IMG/VR virus record: IMGVR_UViG_3300028837_001424
Location: 48,592-112,591 of that record
DNA length: 64,000 bases
Direction: 5' to 3' (one strand)
Source: a virus
Shown here: positions 1-8,597 of the stretch, piece by piece
How the letters are laid out: every line of letters starts with the position of its first letter
Position numbering within the stretch: the first letter of the stretch is position 1
The notes under the pieces: model-generated
What the model was told of the DNA's origin: nothing
The model's database searches: none
What the model saw: only the letters and a program-made list of their open reading frames with translations
Made by a program: the position numbers and the translations under genes

Positions 1-1
1 T

Positions 2-253
2 AGCGTGACTCTGGCTGGCACCGGATTTAGAGATGGCGCGACGGTAACTTTCGACGGAGACGCTGCCGACAATATAGTGGTTGTCGATCCAACAGAAATT
101 ACCTGTGACACTCCTGCGCACGCGAAGGGTCTAGTTGATATAATAGTGACTAATGACGATACGCAGTCTGGAACTTTAGAAAACGGATTTGAATATCTTG
201 CCGGTAATGGCGGCAAGAGCCATGCTAAAAGACAACTACTAGGATTAATTTAA
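2..253 (+). CDS. IPT/TIG-domain protein, C-terminal part
   Basis: The reading frame is open to the left edge, so the gene is 5' partial; the GTG at 5 is probably internal. The fragment reads as one IPT/TIG immunoglobulin-like domain: VTLAGTGF near its start, then a VTFDG strand, TCDTPAHAKG and a closing FEYL. Such domains occur in surface and phage structural proteins. Placed before head-type genes, it may be the end of a capsid or decoration protein (inference). The stop overlaps the next start as TAATG. Confidence 0.7.
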   Translation, partial: SVTLAGTGFRDGATVTFDGDAADNIVVVDPTEITCDTPAHAKGLVDIIVTNDDTQSGTLENGFEYLAGNGGKSHAKRQLLGLI

Positions 254-519
254 TGGAAATTCCTCCTGAGGCAATCGTCAATGAAGCAGGTCAAGTTGCA
301 ATGTGCCACAGGAGACCTAGGCAAGTTTGCGTCAAGTGTGCTAACCGAAGCCATGTTTTTGTTCTTCGAGGCAATTGGGCACTTACATGGGTTGAAAGAG
401 AAGATGTGCCATGTATACTTGCCAAACGCTCAAAGCGTGGTTGTTGTGGCGGTAATAGCAGAAAGGCGTTTATGTTCGCCACAGCAGCGGCGATTAATTT
501 ATGGAATATGACGAAATAA
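253..519 (+). CDS. Small Cys-rich phage head-region protein (RGCCG tail)
   Basis: An 88-residue protein translationally coupled to the preceding gene by TAATG. Its C-terminal half has a DVP..LAKRSKRGCCGG segment followed by a short hydrophobic end. The same pattern (EDV, then RGCCG, then a hydrophobic end) closes the protein at 26858-27358, so the two tails look homologous. Similar tails are, from memory, common in small phage head-region proteins. Molecular role unknown. Confidence 0.6.
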   Translation: MEIPPEAIVNEAGQVAMCHRRPRQVCVKCANRSHVFVLRGNWALTWVEREDVPCILAKRSKRGCCGGNSRKAFMFATAAAINLWNMTK

Positions 520-532
520 TTTATTCATTAAC

Positions 533-561
533 TTGCACAATGTCAATTTGTTTTGTAAAAT
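533..561 (+). promoter_or_regulatory. Sigma-70 promoter before HeH protein and glycan cassette
   Basis: TTGCAC at 533-538 and TAAAAT at 556-561 are separated by exactly 17 bp. The next gene starts at 586 after a strong TAGGAGA site. It is the only clear promoter before the long plus-strand cassette. Confidence 0.55.
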
Positions 562-585
562 AGGTAAACACTTTAGGAGACGATC

Positions 586-1086
586 ATGACTGAATCAAAT
601 GTTGAAGAGGCCAAAGGATATACCAAAGAAGCGCTGATGCGAATGAGTAAGCAAGAAATCATCGCAGTGGCAGACGAGATCGGCGTTGATCTTTCTGTTT
701 TGCCTAAGCTTACCGAAGACTCGATTTCTGACGCCATCTTGGTTTTTCTTGAGCCTTATCTGGAAAAAGATGGTTCATTAGACGAGCTTCCAGTTGAGTA
801 TATTGAGGAAGAATTGGCAGAACCGACTGAGCCAGTCGAGTTAGAGGGACTGGTGGAACCAGAAGAGCCGACCGAGACTCCTGAGCCATGCGAAACGGAA
901 GAGGTGGCGGAATCAGAGGAGCCGGCTGAAGCAGAAGAACAAATCGAATCGGAAGAGCCTGTCGAGCCTGAAGAGCCATCAGGTCCAGATCCCACCGTAA
1001 TGTCTGGTTCTCATCAAGAGATTCTAAGGCCTGTCAAGATTGAACAATCTGTTAGGGTGCGGCGCATAGCGGAAAGCAATAAGTGA
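586..1086 (+). CDS. HeH/SAP-like N-terminal domain protein with acidic Glu-Pro tail
   Basis: Residues about 10-62 form a compact helical unit (TKEALMRMSKQEIIAVADEI, then DLSVLPKLT and DAILVFLEPY) resembling HeH/SAP/LEM-like mini-domains found in phage head proteins. Residues about 65-140 are low complexity, rich in Glu and Pro with repeated EEP/EPEEP blocks. The N-terminal domain is nearly identical to that of the protein at 26858-27358, which flanks the other side of the glycan and array regions. It overlaps the next gene by four bases (GTGA). Role unknown. Confidence 0.75.
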   Translation: MTESNVEEAKGYTKEALMRMSKQEIIAVADEIGVDLSVLPKLTEDSISDAILVFLEPYLEKDGSLDELPVEYIEEELAEPTEPVELEGLVEPEEPTETPEPCETEEVAESEEPAEAEEQIESEEPVEPEEPSGPDPTVMSGSHQEILRPVKIEQSVRVRRIAESNK

Positions 1087-1904
1087 AAATTGCTGTTACA
1101 GGACCTAAAGGGCGGCTAGGCTCTTGCCTAGTAGATAAAGGTTGTATCCCGCTTGACTTTGATATAAACAATCCAAGTCTTGTCGAGAGCGAACTGGATA
1201 GCATTAAGCCAGATGTACTTATAAACTGTGCAGCCTGGACCGATGTAGACGGTGCGGAGGTGGGCGAAAATCTTTATGAGGTGCTTCTTACCAATCTACG
1301 CTCACCTGGCATCCTAAGGGTAAATCACGAAGGCTTGTTTGTTCAGATATCCACTGGATATGTATTTGGAAATGATGAAGGCCCTTTTACTGAGGCAGAT
1401 GAACCAGATCCATTGAGTTGGTACGGTTGGTCGAAATTCGGAGGCGAGAAGGCCGCCGAAATACGCTCTCCAACTTTGATTATTCGAACGCTTGATTTAT
1501 TTGGAATTAACACTAGAACTGATTTTGTGAAACAAGTACGAGAAATGATTGAATCAAATTCCCAAATAGAATTGCCCGATAATCTTTTTGGTACACCTAC
1601 TTATATTCCACATTTAGCCGAGGCTTTGCTGATAGCAATCGAACGCGGTTTAACTGGCATTATAAACATCGCGGGCGATCTCACTCTGAGCCGCTACGAT
1701 TGGGGAAGAACGATAGCTAGACATTTTGGGGCTGACCCTGACATTATAGTACCTACCCAAACGATAAAGGGTAAGGCGCAGAGGCCACTGCGGGGTGGCT
1801 TGAATGTCAACAACGCCCAAAAACTAGGTCTTCCTATTTATTCTCCCATCGATGGATTACGCGGCATATCGGAGTGGGAGAATGCCAGGGGTAAAGCCTT
1901 CTGA
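1083..1904 (+). CDS. RmlD-like dTDP-4-dehydrorhamnose reductase / NDP-sugar 4-reductase
   Basis: A 273-residue short-chain dehydrogenase/reductase of the RmlD type. The dinucleotide loop GPKGRLG is at residues 7-13, INCAAWTDVDGAE matches the RmlD INxAAxTxVDxAE signature, and Tyr114-Lys118 form YxxxK. RmlD enzymes reduce a 4-keto-6-deoxy sugar nucleotide with NAD(P)H. The family motif STDYVF reads STGYVF here. No RmlA or RmlB is seen, while CDP-sugar enzymes lie downstream, so the true substrate may be a CDP-4-keto sugar (inference). GTG start, coupled to the preceding gene. Confidence 0.8.
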   Translation: MKIAVTGPKGRLGSCLVDKGCIPLDFDINNPSLVESELDSIKPDVLINCAAWTDVDGAEVGENLYEVLLTNLRSPGILRVNHEGLFVQISTGYVFGNDEGPFTEADEPDPLSWYGWSKFGGEKAAEIRSPTLIIRTLDLFGINTRTDFVKQVREMIESNSQIELPDNLFGTPTYIPHLAEALLIAIERGLTGIINIAGDLTLSRYDWGRTIARHFGADPDIIVPTQTIKGKAQRPLRGGLNVNNAQKLGLPIYSPIDGLRGISEWENARGKAF

Positions 1905-2346
1905 GCGTCCTCTAAACTCAGTTCTTTTCTTAACCTATAAAAGAGCCGATCTTATAGACGAGCGTATTAGAGAGATTGAGCGCTTGTACTCTTCGCGTTC
2001 CGACGTTGAGCTTATTGTATTTGATAACGGTTCTGAGGGTTCGAACATCGCATTATGCCTTTTGGCACAGTCCGAGGTGGCCAGACTCAATAATTGGAAA
2101 CTACAATTTCATACACATAAGATTGAAAAGAATGTCGGCTTTTCGGCTGGCTGGAATGAGGCTTTGCAATTCGCGAATGGCGAATATATATTCTTGCTCA
2201 GTGACGACGTACAGGCATTTGGCGATTTTATTACACCGGTTATTGCCGCATTAAAAGTAGCACCTAACGCAATTGTTGGGGAAGCGTATATTAATTGGCC
2301 CGCTGGCTGGAATGAGTTTGGGCACCTTCCACCAAAGGAGCCATGA
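1882..2346 (+). CDS. Short family 2 glycosyltransferase (GT-A)
   Basis: Start set at ATG 1882, overlapping the end of the reductase gene. The 154-residue product has a GT-A start (SVLFLTYKRADL), the VFDNGS strand end, NVGFSAGWNEA and a LLSDDVQAF metal-binding motif in place of DxD. It stops soon after that motif, so it lacks the C-terminal acceptor half of normal GT2 enzymes (230 or more residues). It may be a minimal enzyme or need a partner. Confidence 0.7.
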   Translation: MPGVKPSERPLNSVLFLTYKRADLIDERIREIERLYSSRSDVELIVFDNGSEGSNIALCLLAQSEVARLNNWKLQFHTHKIEKNVGFSAGWNEALQFANGEYIFLLSDDVQAFGDFITPVIAALKVAPNAIVGEAYINWPAGWNEFGHLPPKEP

Positions 2347-2603
2347 TGACTGATCCAATCAAACCCAGTATTGATGAGATTGATGTTGAACATTTGGAGA
2401 TTAAGCGAATAATCCCGATTCATCCCGAAGCCAAATATATGATCTTATGTGGCCCTGATGTTTTACAAGCAGAGGCCGATCAATTGGCGGTTAGGATAAA
2501 AGAATGGTACTCAGATCCCGAAACGCCAATTGCGATTGTAATGGGAGATATTTCGCTTGTCAGGGTTGACAAGATAACCGATGAGGCGTTGGACATTGGC
2601 TAA
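2343..2603 (+). CDS. Hypothetical protein in glycan cassette
   Basis: An 86-residue protein starting at ATG 2343, with AAAGGAG upstream and overlap with the preceding stop. Residues 33-70 (MILCGPDVLQAEADQLAVRI) suggest a small alpha/beta fold. No family recognised. It overlaps the start of the next glycosyltransferase gene. Confidence 0.6.
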   Translation: MMTDPIKPSIDEIDVEHLEIKRIIPIHPEAKYMILCGPDVLQAEADQLAVRIKEWYSDPETPIAIVMGDISLVRVDKITDEALDIG

Positions 2604-3564
2604 GAAAAAGAAACTCAAGGTCATAATAACAGGTATTTGGTATCCAGTAGCAATCTGTCGATACCTGTGGGAAGCCTTACTCAGCTATCCCAATATTGAA
2701 ACATGGTGTGCTGGTCCTTATGCAGGGCGCGAAATCCCTTGGGCTAATAAAGAAAATCCAAGAGGAATGAATCTGCCACAAAAATATGTACTCAAGCCAG
2801 ATCACCCGACGCCAATGACCCAACCTCCGATGGTTTCTTATGCAATGCTTGAGAAACACAAGCCCTGGGAACCCGACCTGTGGTTGGAAGTAAACGCCGG
2901 ATTGCAGGCTATAGGTAAGCCGATTAGTGCGCCATTGGCTGTTGTAGCAACAGATCCTCATGTGCTCAACTACACAGGTGCGCGCGAGCGCGCAGATTAC
3001 TTTTTCAATATGCAAACGCCCTATATGAAGTCAGGTGACATCTGGCTACCATATGCATATTCCCCTAAGTGGCACGCGCAAACGGATAAACCAATCAGAG
3101 AGCGCGAGTGGGACGCCGCCTTGATCGGCCTTCAATACCCCAACCGAATAAATCTTGTGAATAGGTTGCGCCAGCCAAACAATCATCTACACAGGGAAGG
3201 CGCTGGTTTCAAAGTCTTCTCGAAGCTAGGACCGTCCTATGATGATGCCCGTGAGATTTATCACAACACGAAGATAGGACTCAATTGGTCAAGTCTTCAA
3301 GACACAACGGCTAGATGCTACGAACTGATGGCCTTTGGTATACCAGCGGTTATGAACAGAGTTCCCGATCTCATGAAGCTTTTTAAGGATCGTCGAGATT
3401 TCCTTGGCTTTGACAGTGAGGACGAGGCCGTAGCCATCATTCACGAGCTTCTAAACGATATGGACTGGGCGGAGGAAGTTGGAAAGCAAGGACGCAAGGC
3501 CGTTGAGGAACATACTTGGGAAGCAAGAATAAAAACCATTATACAAGAGACAGGAGTGATTTAA
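2581..3564 (+). CDS. GT-B glycosyltransferase, CgeB/GT1-like
   Basis: A 327-residue protein. The C-terminal half is the donor-binding domain of GT-B enzymes: KIGLNWSSLQDTTARCYELMAFG followed by IPAVMN and a terminal EEHTWEARI helix, as in CgeB-like and GT1/GT4 proteins. The N-terminal half has a divergent acceptor domain (VIITGIWYP). The donor sugar cannot be told. The start may be ATG 2581 or TTG 2596. Part of the coupled cassette. Confidence 0.75.
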   Translation: MRRWTLAKKKKLKVIITGIWYPVAICRYLWEALLSYPNIETWCAGPYAGREIPWANKENPRGMNLPQKYVLKPDHPTPMTQPPMVSYAMLEKHKPWEPDLWLEVNAGLQAIGKPISAPLAVVATDPHVLNYTGARERADYFFNMQTPYMKSGDIWLPYAYSPKWHAQTDKPIREREWDAALIGLQYPNRINLVNRLRQPNNHLHREGAGFKVFSKLGPSYDDAREIYHNTKIGLNWSSLQDTTARCYELMAFGIPAVMNRVPDLMKLFKDRRDFLGFDSEDEAVAIIHELLNDMDWAEEVGKQGRKAVEEHTWEARIKTIIQETGVI

Positions 3565-3566
3565 TT

Positions 3567-4478
3567 ATGAAATGTGTCGTGATTGGAGGTTCGGGATTTC
3601 TTGGCGGCGCAATAGTTGACGAGCTAGTGGCAAGAGGCGATCAAGTTATTAGTGCCGATAGGAATATTCGCGAATTGAAAGATGGTGTCGAGAGCCGCTT
3701 CTGTGACTTGACGGAACCATCAACCATAAAAGATGTGGTTGATGGCGCAGACGAGGTTTATCTGATAGCTGGCGTTCTTGGAACGTCTGAATTGGATGAT
3801 CAGATTATTAGTGCGATTAGAGTAAATGTGATGGGAGCAGTGAATACCCTAAATGCCTGCGTCGAAGCTGGCGTAAAACGATTGTTCTACCCAAGCAAGC
3901 CCAATCCTTGGTTGAATACTTATACAATCACCAAGATCGCGGCAGAGCAATTCATGAAGATATACCACGAAAGATATGATCTGAACGTCATTGTAATGAG
4001 ATGGTTTAATGCTTATGGGCCAGGACAACATGCTTATCCTGTGAGGAAAATTGTTCCGACATTTTGCTTACAAGCAAGATACGGAGAGCTTTTGACCATA
4101 TTTGGGACGGGCGAGAACGTATGCGATCTTGTGTCCTCCAGGGATATTGCCCGGTGGTCCGTTGAGGCAACGAGGCTGGAATTGTGTAAGCAAGTTTGGG
4201 ATTTTGGCCGTGGAATAGGAATGACGGTCAACCAAGTAGCGGCAGATATTCTTACCGTTGCTGATAAAGATGTGCGAAATGTTCAACATATACCAATGCG
4301 TAGGGGCGAAGTTGAGGGAACGAAATTGGTGGCAGACATCGATGATTTGAGGGATGCGTTTGCCCAAAAAGGGAAAAAGATATATTTCGAATCATGGATG
4401 GAAACGCTCAGGGAAACCTATCGATATTACGAGCATTTGCCAATGGAGAAATTATTAAAAGCAATGGAGATCTGGTAA
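3567..4478 (+). CDS. NAD-dependent epimerase/dehydratase (extended SDR)
   Basis: Start set at ATG 3567. The 303-residue product has the NAD loop GGSGFLGG at 7-14, a YLIAGV strand end, YxxxK at Tyr119-Lys123, and MRWFNAYGPGQ, typical of extended SDRs acting on nucleotide sugars (UDP-glucose 4-epimerase or GDP/CDP-sugar dehydratase and reductase groups). A serine of the usual SSxxxYG segment is replaced by YPSKPNP. In this cassette it could do the final C4 reduction or epimerisation of a CDP-dideoxyhexose (inference). Confidence 0.8.
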   Translation: MKCVVIGGSGFLGGAIVDELVARGDQVISADRNIRELKDGVESRFCDLTEPSTIKDVVDGADEVYLIAGVLGTSELDDQIISAIRVNVMGAVNTLNACVEAGVKRLFYPSKPNPWLNTYTITKIAAEQFMKIYHERYDLNVIVMRWFNAYGPGQHAYPVRKIVPTFCLQARYGELLTIFGTGENVCDLVSSRDIARWSVEATRLELCKQVWDFGRGIGMTVNQVAADILTVADKDVRNVQHIPMRRGEVEGTKLVADIDDLRDAFAQKGKKIYFESWMETLRETYRYYEHLPMEKLLKAMEIW

Positions 4479-4484
4479 GTATTT

Positions 4485-4781
4485 ATGACGGAAAAAGATT
4501 GTATCTATGAGGCAATTGCCGCGCACTACGAGCGCATGATAACCTATAACGTGCGCGAGGCACTTGTGATGAACAAATGCCTTCATTCAGTAAGCGGGCT
4601 TTACGACGTGCTTTGGCAGCATAAGCGAGAGCTTATTATGTGCGGTGCATTTGATCAACTATGGGAAAGTGCTAACGCCTTGATGCAAGTAATTGAAGTG
4701 CGCGCAGAAATTACGGGATTAAGGGCTATTTCATCAGAGAGTATGACCAAGGATATTACAAATAAACTGAAGGATCTTTAG
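4485..4781 (+). CDS. Hypothetical helical protein
   Basis: A 98-residue, largely helical product just after the epimerase gene. It contains LYDVLWQHKRELIMCGAFDQLW and carries no motif I recognise. Close spacing on both sides makes it part of the cassette operon. Confidence 0.55.
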   Translation: MTEKDCIYEAIAAHYERMITYNVREALVMNKCLHSVSGLYDVLWQHKRELIMCGAFDQLWESANALMQVIEVRAEITGLRAISSESMTKDITNKLKDL

Positions 4782-4785
4782 GTAA

Positions 4786-5460
4786 ATGGGCAAAAAACTT
4801 GTTCCCACATCGGCAATATTTGAATTGAAAGATGCTCATAAATTTGGCATAGGAAAGGGACTAGAAATTCATGAGCGAATGAAGGGGCGCTATGCAGGCC
4901 AACCTTATGATTGGGGCGTTTTAGCAGAAATGATTAAGTGGGCAGGAGACGGGGATCATTTAGAAATCGGAACATTGTTTGGAGGAAGTGCCATATTATC
5001 GGCGTTGACGAAAATTAAATATGGGCTAAGTGGCAATATTATTTGCGTCGATCCACTAGATAGTTATTACGGCATTAAAGTCGATCCTGGAAGCAACGTT
5101 CCAGTCACACCCGAAATTGTGAGAAAGAATCTTGAGCTTTTCAATGTTCAGGATCGAATTGAGCTAGTGACTAAGAAATCTCAACCCTGGCCCTTGCCTC
5201 CAAACCGCAAGTTTAATAGTGCATATATAGATGGTCAGCATGATTATAAGGCCTGTTTATCAGATTGGGTAAATTGCGAAGCTTGTGTTGATAAGGTAAT
5301 ACAATTTGATAATCATGACATGGCACACGCTGCTATTTGCAACGTCGTTTCTCAAGTGTCTAAAGACGAATGGTTAACTGTACATATTAGTGGAATAAGC
5401 GCCGTGTTGGCGAGGCGTACTTGGCTTAGGCCCGATTGGAAAAAGAGGGAATTATGGTAA
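4786..5460 (+). CDS. Class I SAM-dependent methyltransferase (Methyltransf_24-like)
   Basis: 224 residues. Motif I is HLEIGTLFGGSA at about 58-69, followed by IICVDPLDSYYG as the acidic strand end and AYIDGQHDYKA as the motif-III-like segment, the pattern of cephalosporin-hydroxylase/Methyltransf_24 proteins. It is a paralogue of 6574-7218, which shares GG.AILAAL, VDPLD and IDG.HD. In a sugar cassette it probably O-methylates a sugar or polymer end (inference). Confidence 0.75.
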   Translation: MGKKLVPTSAIFELKDAHKFGIGKGLEIHERMKGRYAGQPYDWGVLAEMIKWAGDGDHLEIGTLFGGSAILSALTKIKYGLSGNIICVDPLDSYYGIKVDPGSNVPVTPEIVRKNLELFNVQDRIELVTKKSQPWPLPPNRKFNSAYIDGQHDYKACLSDWVNCEACVDKVIQFDNHDMAHAAICNVVSQVSKDEWLTVHISGISAVLARRTWLRPDWKKRELW

Positions 5461-6182
5461 ACAAAGATTTAAATATCGAGAATTACAAAAATCGCCATCT
5501 TGGAGAGCGGGCATTTATTGTAGGCAATGGTCTAGGCACAACTCCCGAAATACTGGATCGACTTGAGCATTCTGGATGGATCACATTTGGAATGAACCGT
5601 ATTGGAATGATCTTCCCCAAAACTTCCTGGCGTCCAAGATTTTATATAGGCACTACCTCGGCTATAAATGATCCTATCCATAGACCCGATAATCTGGCTG
5701 GTATTCGCTCGTCTGAGATTGCTTTTTGCTGTGATGGCTACAAGAATTATCTGGATGAAAGTATTAACGATAACGTGATTTATCTTAGTTGCTCCCAGCT
5801 TGAGGATTGGCTAGGAAAACACAATGAAGCAACCAATGATTTTTGGTCAGACGATATATCTAATCGCCTTTCTAAATTTGCTTGCACCGCTTTTCCGGCA
5901 ATGCAGGTGGCGGCTTATTTAGGACTTAATCCGATTTATCTTATTGGTTGCGACGCGGACTACAGACCTCCTGTTGATGGCGTCGATCCATCTCACTTTG
6001 ATCCTAAATATAGACCGTGGCACGCGTATCCAAGTTACGAGAACTTGAATCTAGGTATACAACGGGCACACGAAATAGCGCAAGTGGCTGCAGACAGATT
6101 GGGAATAGAAATAATTAATATTTCCCCAATCAGCGAAATTACTGCCCATACGTTTGGAAGCTTGGACGAGGCATTGGCATGA
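5454..6182 (+). CDS. DUF115/MptE-like (GT42-like) protein, single domain
   Basis: ATG 5454 is chosen because AGAGGGA lies just upstream. The 242-residue protein begins HLGERAFIVGNGLG, then GMNRIGMIFPKTSWRP, LIGCDADY and DPSHFDPKY. These match each half of 9198-10691. The set resembles the DUF115/MptE-like fold and, more loosely, the opening and Rossmann parts of GT42 sialyltransferases (GNGPSL and a GxD loop). Nucleotide-sugar transfer is the likely role; donor unknown. Confidence 0.65.
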   Translation: MVNKDLNIENYKNRHLGERAFIVGNGLGTTPEILDRLEHSGWITFGMNRIGMIFPKTSWRPRFYIGTTSAINDPIHRPDNLAGIRSSEIAFCCDGYKNYLDESINDNVIYLSCSQLEDWLGKHNEATNDFWSDDISNRLSKFACTAFPAMQVAAYLGLNPIYLIGCDADYRPPVDGVDPSHFDPKYRPWHAYPSYENLNLGIQRAHEIAQVAADRLGIEIINISPISEITAHTFGSLDEALA

Positions 6183-6577
6183 CTAAACCCAAAAGTGCAT
6201 TCAGTGGACACAAATTTAATATAGTTAGATGGCGCGGAAACCCAACGGAAGCAACGCTAAAAAGCGGACATGTTGTACGCAAAGAAAAATATATTTATTA
6301 TCGTGACACGAATGACAGGTGGATTGCTGTACGTGCCTCCGACTATCATGGCGAACACTTTGTCTATGTTGATCCACTTTTCAACGATGGTGTATTAGGG
6401 CATTTCTCGTTTATGTGTACTTGTGGTAGCCCCGCGGTTATTGTAGGCCCGGCAGACGCCGCACTAGAAGACACTAATTGCCCAGAACGATTATTGGTGT
6501 GCTACATATACCATCTTACGCTTACAAAGTATGGTCACGGCTGGCATCAAACCAGCGATGGTAGGAGATGGGTATGA
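6179..6577 (+). CDS. Hypothetical protein with Cys-containing segment
   Basis: 132 residues, overlapping the previous gene as ATGA. The middle has FMCTCGSPAVIVGPAD and the end HLTLTKYGHGWH, which look like a small beta-rich fold with possible metal ligands. No family recognised. It is followed by an ATGA overlap with the second methyltransferase. Confidence 0.55.
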   Translation: MTKPKSAFSGHKFNIVRWRGNPTEATLKSGHVVRKEKYIYYRDTNDRWIAVRASDYHGEHFVYVDPLFNDGVLGHFSFMCTCGSPAVIVGPADAALEDTNCPERLLVCYIYHLTLTKYGHGWHQTSDGRRWV

Positions 6578-7218
6578 AACTTAGTCATGAGGCCTGGTTT
6601 TTGGGGCTTAAACTGGAAGGGGAAATCAAAAAGAAACTGGTTGGCGAGTATCAAATGTGGGATAACCAGTTGGGTTTGCTCGCGCAAGTCGTTGAATGTG
6701 CCGGCAATGGATATCATCTTGACATAGGTACAATGTGGGGAGGATCAGCGATATTAGCCGCACTGGTAAAAAAGAGGATGGGCTTAGGCGGACTGGTTTA
6801 TACAGTTGATCCTCTTGATCAACAATTTTTTGATGATAATAAGGGTTATTTGAGCAGTCATAAAGACCCAGTTATACCTACAGTTGAACAAATACTGGAA
6901 AACTTCAAGACTTTTGGTGTCGAAGATCGAATTATTTTCAAGCAAGTTAAATCATCAGATTTGCCATATCAGTTTAGACGTTTACCAGTATCGGCATTTA
7001 TTGATGGGGCACACGACTTTGACAGCGTATTAATTGACTGGGCAACTTGTAGCAAATATTGCAATTTTATAATGTTCCATGATTATTCTGAGATCTCGGC
7101 TTGGAAGGGCGTGAATGAAGTGGTTGATAGATATGTGCTCAAGGACGATAAATTTGAAGTGCTAGGCGAGGCAATACACTGTATCGCTTTTGTAAGAAAA
7201 GAACAAGAGAATATATAA
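6574..7218 (+). CDS. Class I SAM-dependent methyltransferase, paralogue of 4786-5460
   Basis: ATG 6574 has AGGAGA five bases upstream; ATG 6568 is too close to it. 214 residues, with HLDIGTMWGGSAILAAL, TVDPLD, AFIDGAHDFDSVL and FHDYSE, the last being a metal-binding-like HD motif of Methyltransf_24 proteins. Likely a sugar O-methyltransferase; specificity unknown. Confidence 0.75.
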   Translation: MKLSHEAWFLGLKLEGEIKKKLVGEYQMWDNQLGLLAQVVECAGNGYHLDIGTMWGGSAILAALVKKRMGLGGLVYTVDPLDQQFFDDNKGYLSSHKDPVIPTVEQILENFKTFGVEDRIIFKQVKSSDLPYQFRRLPVSAFIDGAHDFDSVLIDWATCSKYCNFIMFHDYSEISAWKGVNEVVDRYVLKDDKFEVLGEAIHCIAFVRKEQENI

Positions 7219-7905
7219 ATGAAAGTTGTCATGATAGCCAGGAGTAAAAACGAGGCATTGAATATAGGAAGGTTTTGCAACGCCTATCGGGATTGTGTTG
7301 ACATGATACTTCTGGCAGATGGAGGGAGCGAAGACAATACCGTTGACATTGCAAAAGGCTTCAAGAATGTGCAGGTACGCCATTTCAAGGAACGAATGGA
7401 ATTTCCAGGAGGAGTTTGGAGGAATCCTCACGGCAAACACATGAACTTTCTTATTGATTGGGCATTAGAGGAAGATCCCGACTGGATTATCTTTGATGAT
7501 ATTGATTGTATACCGACCGAGGCACTTCGATTAAATCTTCGAGAAATAATGGCGAACGCCGATCATCCCTCAATTTGGCTTTATCGGTTATATGTTTGGG
7601 GGAAGGATCAATATTTTCCCAAACTTAATGAGCCAGGTAAAAGTATATATGCCTGGAAGCCCGAATTGGGTATAGTGGCACAAAACGAGCCGCCCTTAGC
7701 GTGTGTTCTTTTAAATGTTCCAAGCGATACTAAGGGAGTGATTCTTGAGCCTCCGTTTTGTATTATGCATTATTTTTGTCAGACCGAAGAGTTGGCCCAG
7801 GCCAAGTTGGAATTCTACAGGGCTACTGGAGAACAGACGGGCATACAACATCCGAGCAAATTTGGCGGGCCATTGGAATATTTGCCCGATTGGGCGCATG
7901 AGTGA
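7219..7905 (+). CDS. GT2-like glycosyltransferase, copy 1 of a tandem pair
   Basis: 228 residues starting VVMIARSKNEALNIGRF. Donor motif LADGGSEDNT is followed by WIIFDDIDCIP, giving a DDxD metal site. WRNPHGKHMNF and the ending GGPLEYLPDWAHE are shared with the next gene of equal length, so the two arose by tandem duplication. The fold is GT-A; the sugar is unknown. Spacing to the next gene is 5 bp. Confidence 0.75.
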   Translation: MKVVMIARSKNEALNIGRFCNAYRDCVDMILLADGGSEDNTVDIAKGFKNVQVRHFKERMEFPGGVWRNPHGKHMNFLIDWALEEDPDWIIFDDIDCIPTEALRLNLREIMANADHPSIWLYRLYVWGKDQYFPKLNEPGKSIYAWKPELGIVAQNEPPLACVLLNVPSDTKGVILEPPFCIMHYFCQTEELAQAKLEFYRATGEQTGIQHPSKFGGPLEYLPDWAHE

Positions 7906-7910
7906 AATAG

Positions 7911-8597
7911 ATGAAGATTGTGGTAGTGGTCAGAACCAAGAATGAGGTTCGTAACATAGCTCGATTTTGCGCTGCATATAAAGAATGCGCTGATCTTATT
8001 CTCGTGGCGGATGGCGGAAGTGAGGATTATACAGTACCCATTGCCAAATGCTTCAATAATGTAAAGGTTCGCCACTTTGAAGAACGCATTGAATTTCCAG
8101 GAGGCTTGTGGCGCAATCCGCATGGCAAACACATGAACTTTATGTTTGATTGGGCGGTTGACGAGGGTGCGGACTGGATTATTTTTGACGATTGCGATTC
8201 TGTTCCTACCGCTACGCTGAAAGAGAACATTCGGGAAATAATGACGAGTGCCGTCCATCCAACAATTTTCGCAGACAGATTGTATATTTGGGGTAGGAAT
8301 AAATATTTCCCCAAACTTAATGAATCGTGGACGCCTTTATATGCCTGGAGACCAGAAGCGGGTATAGTGGCAGAAGAGAGAAATCCAATAGCGTGCCAGA
8401 TATTGAATATACCGCCAGTGGAAGAACGCGTAATTCTTAAGCCGCCGCTGTGTTGTTTGCATTATTTTTGTCCAGACAAGGAGACTGCACAAGCTAAACT
8501 AGATTTCTATATAACTATCGGCGAGCAAAAAGACGCAACGCATCCGCTTGAATTCGGAGGGCCATTAGAAGATTTACCGGAGTGGGCACATGAATAA
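7911..8597 (+). CDS. GT2-like glycosyltransferase, copy 2 of a tandem pair
   Basis: 228 residues, colinear with 7219-7905: VVVVRTKNEVRNIARF, LVADGGSEDYT, WIIFDDCDSVP (DDxD site kept), NPHGKHMNF and the same WAHE end. The two copies differ across the central acceptor region, so they may add related sugars in sequence. The gene overlaps the FAH-like gene by 8 bp. Confidence 0.75.
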   Translation: MKIVVVVRTKNEVRNIARFCAAYKECADLILVADGGSEDYTVPIAKCFNNVKVRHFEERIEFPGGLWRNPHGKHMNFMFDWAVDEGADWIIFDDCDSVPTATLKENIREIMTSAVHPTIFADRLYIWGRNKYFPKLNESWTPLYAWRPEAGIVAEERNPIACQILNIPPVEERVILKPPLCCLHYFCPDKETAQAKLDFYITIGEQKDATHPLEFGGPLEDLPEWAHE